From assembly GCF_963558545.1 (NCBI RefSeq), contig NZ_CAUWHO010000006.1, positions 1 to 64,000 of the forward strand: 64,000 nt of DNA. Reading direction: 5' to 3'. Each line of letters begins with the position of its first letter. The first letter of the stretch is position 1. The translations under genes and the position numbers were made by a program. This DNA is from Tyzzerella sp963558545 (GTDB taxonomy: Bacteria > Bacillota > Clostridia > Lachnospirales > CAG-274). The notes beneath the pieces were generated by a model. It ran no database searches. It saw only the letters and a program-made list of their open reading frames with translations, and was not told the origin of the DNA. Positions 61,126 through 64,000 of the stretch are shown piece by piece.

Positions 61126-64000
61126 TTATTTAAAATCTACTTTTAAATCCTTTTTGCCACCTTGGAGAACTATTGTAGGCAGGCTTTCATCAGTAGGCAT
61201 AGAAACCCAAGTAGTGTCACTTGTTAAACGTTCTTTAGTAAATGAACCATCTTCATTAAATTTACCTTGCCACATTTCTGCCATTATCTCTATTGGTAAA
61301 TCGCTTATGCTTTCGTATCCTTTATTTTCTCCCTCTCCTTGTATTTGAGGTACAAATATAAATATACCTTCGGCAGTAGAAGATGTAATAGTACCATCTT
61401 CATCTAATGTGTCGAACATAAGAGTGTAACCACCAACAGGGCGTTCTTCTATTTTAGATTCTTCACTTATAGGATTTTGTGTAGAATATATACCTTTAAT
61501 ATAAACATTACTTAAAACAGAGTTACCTCTATATTTACCTACAATAACTAAAGAATCTTTAGGAATAAAATCATCAGAATTTTCACCATATTTATAGTCA
61601 TTGGATAATCTACCAATACCCATTTCCATAAATTCTACATTATCTCCTGGATAGGATAAAAATTCTATGTTGTAGTTATTAGTATCAAACCCTTCTAATT
61701 TTAATTTTGTAACGTCATATGCCCATATTTTATCTTCACTAGAATTTGGCTTATTAAAGTAGCTTATATATGTATTAGGTGTAGTTGCAAAGTTGTTTGC
61801 AAAATCACCATTTTTAGCTAATACAAAATCTTCATTAGCAGTAGGTGGTTGAGATATGTTGTCAACTATATCAGCAAAAACTTTATAATTGCCACTATTT
61901 GGAATTTGAGTACCCTCAGACTTAGGTGTAACTTTAATACCAGTAACAATAGTAGGTTCTTTAAATGTTACAATTTGGTTTTCATCAATTGTATATAAAG
62001 ATTTTTCTATTGTATTATCATAAGATATTCTAACTTGGTTGATTGTTTTTATTGGACTAGGGTTACCTAAAATATCTATTGGCCTAATTGCATAAGTAAA
62101 TGTTAAATTATTAGCAGAGCCTATATAATCTACATAAGTGTTTGTTTTAGTAAATCCAATAGGTTTAAAGTCTTTATCGTTAGAACCTTTTCTTAATATT
62201 TCATAACCTTGTAGGCTATCATCTTTATTATTAATTGTAATAATTACTTCTTTTGCTTTATCATTTTTACTATCTTGTGAATTTTGAAGTTTAGCAGTAG
62301 CATCTACATCTACATTTTTATTATCTTGTGTACCATTTAACCTTGCTCTTCTAGATTCGTCAGTAAGATAATATATAGCTCTGTCTTCTTTTGAATATTG
62401 AGCCATATTAGATTTAGCCTCATCTGATAAAGATACACCCCATCTTGTAAAGAATTCTGTTAAGTCTTTATTTGCTATTTTACTAGCTGCCATAGCAAAT
62501 TGGTTCATATCACTAAGAGATGTATTTCTAAATTCTTTATGTAATCTATTGTAGAAATTAAATGGGTTATCCCCATTATCATAAGCTAAATGAAGTTGCC
62601 AATACATAGCAAGGTGTGTAAGGCCATCGTTAGGAAGCCCTTCTTTTCCATCGGAAACTTTTTTAAATACTCTGTCGTAACCATCGTTAAGCTCTATTCT
62701 GGATTTTAAAATATTTTGGTTGCCGTCATAAGTTTGTACCATTAATGAATAAATATTGTTAGTAACTTCTGCTTTTCCTAATTTATCCATAACGTGTCCA
62801 ATCTCGTGAGCTATACCCCAACCAAATAGATTATTTTGGTCTTGGCCATTTAGCTCTGATATAGGTTTACCATTCATTAAGCCATAAGCAGAATCATATG
62901 GTACACCTATGTGGTTTCCTGAAGCGTACATAAAGGCATCTGCAAACATTTTCATATAACGAATATTATTTCTTGTTTGTAAGCTATTTTGCTTATGGTC
63001 ATCTATACCGTAAGTTTGGTAGATTACATCTAGCAGTTCTTCCCAAGCAAGTACATTTTTATACATTTTATCTGTTTTATCCTCTAATGTGCTTGAATCT
63101 TTGTTAATACCTTCTAGAACTTTTGTAGCAGGTAAAGATAACAACACATTAGGTAAAGATATTTCTGTATGGTTAAGAGGGTTTATTTCTAAATTACCTT
63201 TTAAGCCATTTTGGATATAATTTGTAAGGTCTTCTACAAATTTAGATATTCTTTCTTTAGCTTTTTCTGGTGTAATGCTATATAAGTCTTTAAGCTCTAA
63301 ATAAGGTATTTTGTGTGCACCTATAACTTGCAATTTAACATCAGAAGGATTTTTGCCACTATATGTTATATATAATGAGCCACCCCTATCTCTATTAACA
63401 TTGCCTATTTTTGGTATAGTTATAATATTTCTACCATTTTTTAGTGTGATAGGTGAGCTATAAAGAGAGTCTGCTTGTTCAAAAAATTGTGTAGGAACAA
63501 GGGAAACACTTTCACCTTCTGGAATATCTGCATATATGGCAACTTTTTCATTAGCAATACCTACTAGGCCTAAAGGTTGCCAGTTATTTATTGCTTTACC
63601 AAAATTTTTATTATCCTCTTCAGGATTTATAGAAAATACATTGTCTTTAATAAATCCTAAATTTTCTTCATTTTTATTTAAAAGTGATTGAGCTATGTCA
63701 AGCTCTTTTAATAAAATATTCCTATCAACAACAAAGCCTTCCACAGTATTTACTTCTGCTCTAAGGGCATCTATTTGTTCTTGCTTAATGTTATTAGCTA
63801 ATTTTGTTCTGGAGCCATTTGCAAAAAGTGCATCTATTCTATCAGGCAAGTTGTTATAATCATAAAATGCTACTTCTGAAGCGTTTACACGTATGCTACC
63901 AGGTGTTTCGTGTAGTTGTATATAAATCTTTTTAATATTTTCTGTTTTAGGAAATGTAAAGGCATAATAGCTATTATTTTCAAAACGTTCTGTTATAGTT
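61126..64000 (-). CDS. Peptidase M60 (enhancin/mucinase-like) family protein, 5' end outside window
   Basis: The frame stays open past 63849 to the window edge, so the start is missing; about 957 residues are visible. An N-terminal beta-type region includes VNASEVAFYDYN. A helical segment and a peptidase domain follow, with WGIAHEIGHVMDKLG (HExxH zinc motif) and a downstream glutamate region. Later come a fibronectin-like part and a C-terminal beta domain. M60 enzymes cut mucin-type glycoproteins in many host-associated bacteria, which suggests a mucus-adapted organism. Confidence 0.85.
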   Translation of the reverse strand, partial: TITERFENNSYYAFTFPKTENIKKIYIQLHETPGSIRVNASEVAFYDYNNLPDRIDALFANGSRTKLANNIKQEQIDALRAEVNTVEGFVVDRNILLKELDIAQSLLNKNEENLGFIKDNVFSINPEEDNKNFGKAINNWQPLGLVGIANEKVAIYADIPEGESVSLVPTQFFEQADSLYSSPITLKNGRNIITIPKIGNVNRDRGGSLYITYSGKNPSDVKLQVIGAHKIPYLELKDLYSITPEKAKERISKFVEDLTNYIQNGLKGNLEINPLNHTEISLPNVLLSLPATKVLEGINKDSSTLEDKTDKMYKNVLAWEELLDVIYQTYGIDDHKQNSLQTRNNIRYMKMFADAFMYASGNHIGVPYDSAYGLMNGKPISELNGQDQNNLFGWGIAHEIGHVMDKLGKAEVTNNIYSLMVQTYDGNQNILKSRIELNDGYDRVFKKVSDGKEGLPNDGLTHLAMYWQLHLAYDNGDNPFNFYNRLHKEFRNTSLSDMNQFAMAASKIANKDLTEFFTRWGVSLSDEAKSNMAQYSKEDRAIYYLTDESRRARLNGTQDNKNVDVDATAKLQNSQDSKNDKAKEVIITINNKDDSLQGYEILRKGSNDKDFKPIGFTKTNTYVDYIGSANNLTFTYAIRPIDILGNPSPIKTINQVRISYDNTIEKSLYTIDENQIVTFKEPTIVTGIKVTPKSEGTQIPNSGNYKVFADIVDNISQPPTANEDFVLAKNGDFANNFATTPNTYISYFNKPNSSEDKIWAYDVTKLKLEGFDTNNYNIEFLSYPGDNVEFMEMGIGRLSNDYKYGENSDDFIPKDSLVIVGKYRGNSVLSNVYIKGIYSTQNPISEESKIEERPVGGYTLMFDTLDEDGTITSSTAEGIFIFVPQIQGEGENKGYESISDLPIEIMAEMWQGKFNEDGSFTKERLTSDTTWVSMPTDESLPTIVLQGGKKDLKVDFK

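Noticed and set aside
60191..61133. Plus-strand frames opposite the SLH gene
   Set aside because: They are Phe/Ile/Cys-rich shadows of a clear SLH coding sequence on the minus strand.

Overview
The window is a compact, very AT-rich chromosomal segment from a low-G+C, Gram-positive, spore-forming anaerobe, most probably a gut-associated clostridium close to the Lachnospiraceae. The lineage is an inference. It rests on strong AGGAGG-type ribosome sites with some TTG/GTG starts, clostridial marker families (DUF4250, DUF5721, YlbF between miaB and mutS), an uninterrupted pro-sigma-K gene, a lysine riboswitch, tRNA genes without encoded CCA, and a putative M60 (mucin-type) peptidase beside an SLH surface protein.

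Layout. 1-3.2 kb: a tandem AT-rich repeat, then plsX-acpP-rnc and a DUF5721 protein. 3.2-7.1 kb: a late-cobalamin cluster (corrinoid adenosyltransferase, HAD phosphatase, cbiB, cobD-type decarboxylase, Dph6-like ATPase). 7.4-9.2 kb: DUF4250-ruvA-ruvB. 9.4-14.8 kb: a MacAB/YknXYZ-type exporter with two permeases, a rhomboid protease and a small unknown protein. 15-20.3 kb: rsmB-rlmN-prpC-prkC. 20.4-29 kb: miaB-ylbF-mutS-mutL, an M50 homologue lacking its catalytic motifs, and scpA-scpB. 29-33.2 kb: a Cys/His-rich DUF1292 protein, two unknowns, a three-repeat cell-surface protein preceded by three identical-phase ECF-like promoter repeats, and sigK.

33.3-45.3 kb is mostly on the minus strand: aroG-type DAHP synthase, 5-formyl-THF cyclo-ligase, a zinc-ribbon membrane protein, htpG, two flavoproteins, an LCP ligase, a MATE transporter, glnS and a small zinc-ribbon-like protein. 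45.4-53.5 kb, plus strand: tRNA-Phe and tRNA-Lys, polA-coaE, a lytic transglycosylase, an orphan peptide-binding lipoprotein, a GalT-like protein, ddl and a small membrane protein. 53.5-57 kb: lysine riboswitch, asd, dapA and dapB, interleaved with the same AT-rich repeat family seen at position 1. 57.2-59.8 kb: a YtrA-type GntR regulator with its ABC-2 transporter. 59.9-64 kb, minus strand: an SLH protein and an M60-family peptidase whose 5' end lies beyond the window.

Most genes are core housekeeping. The less ordinary items are the dispersed ~126-bp repeat family around plsX and the lysine genes, the triplicated ECF-like promoter array, the degenerate M50 protein in the scpAB operon, the Dph6-like ATPase in the cobalamin operon, a possible unlisted membrane protein with an ATT start, and the M60/SLH surface pair. 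I saw no prophage, insertion sequence, CRISPR array or restriction system.
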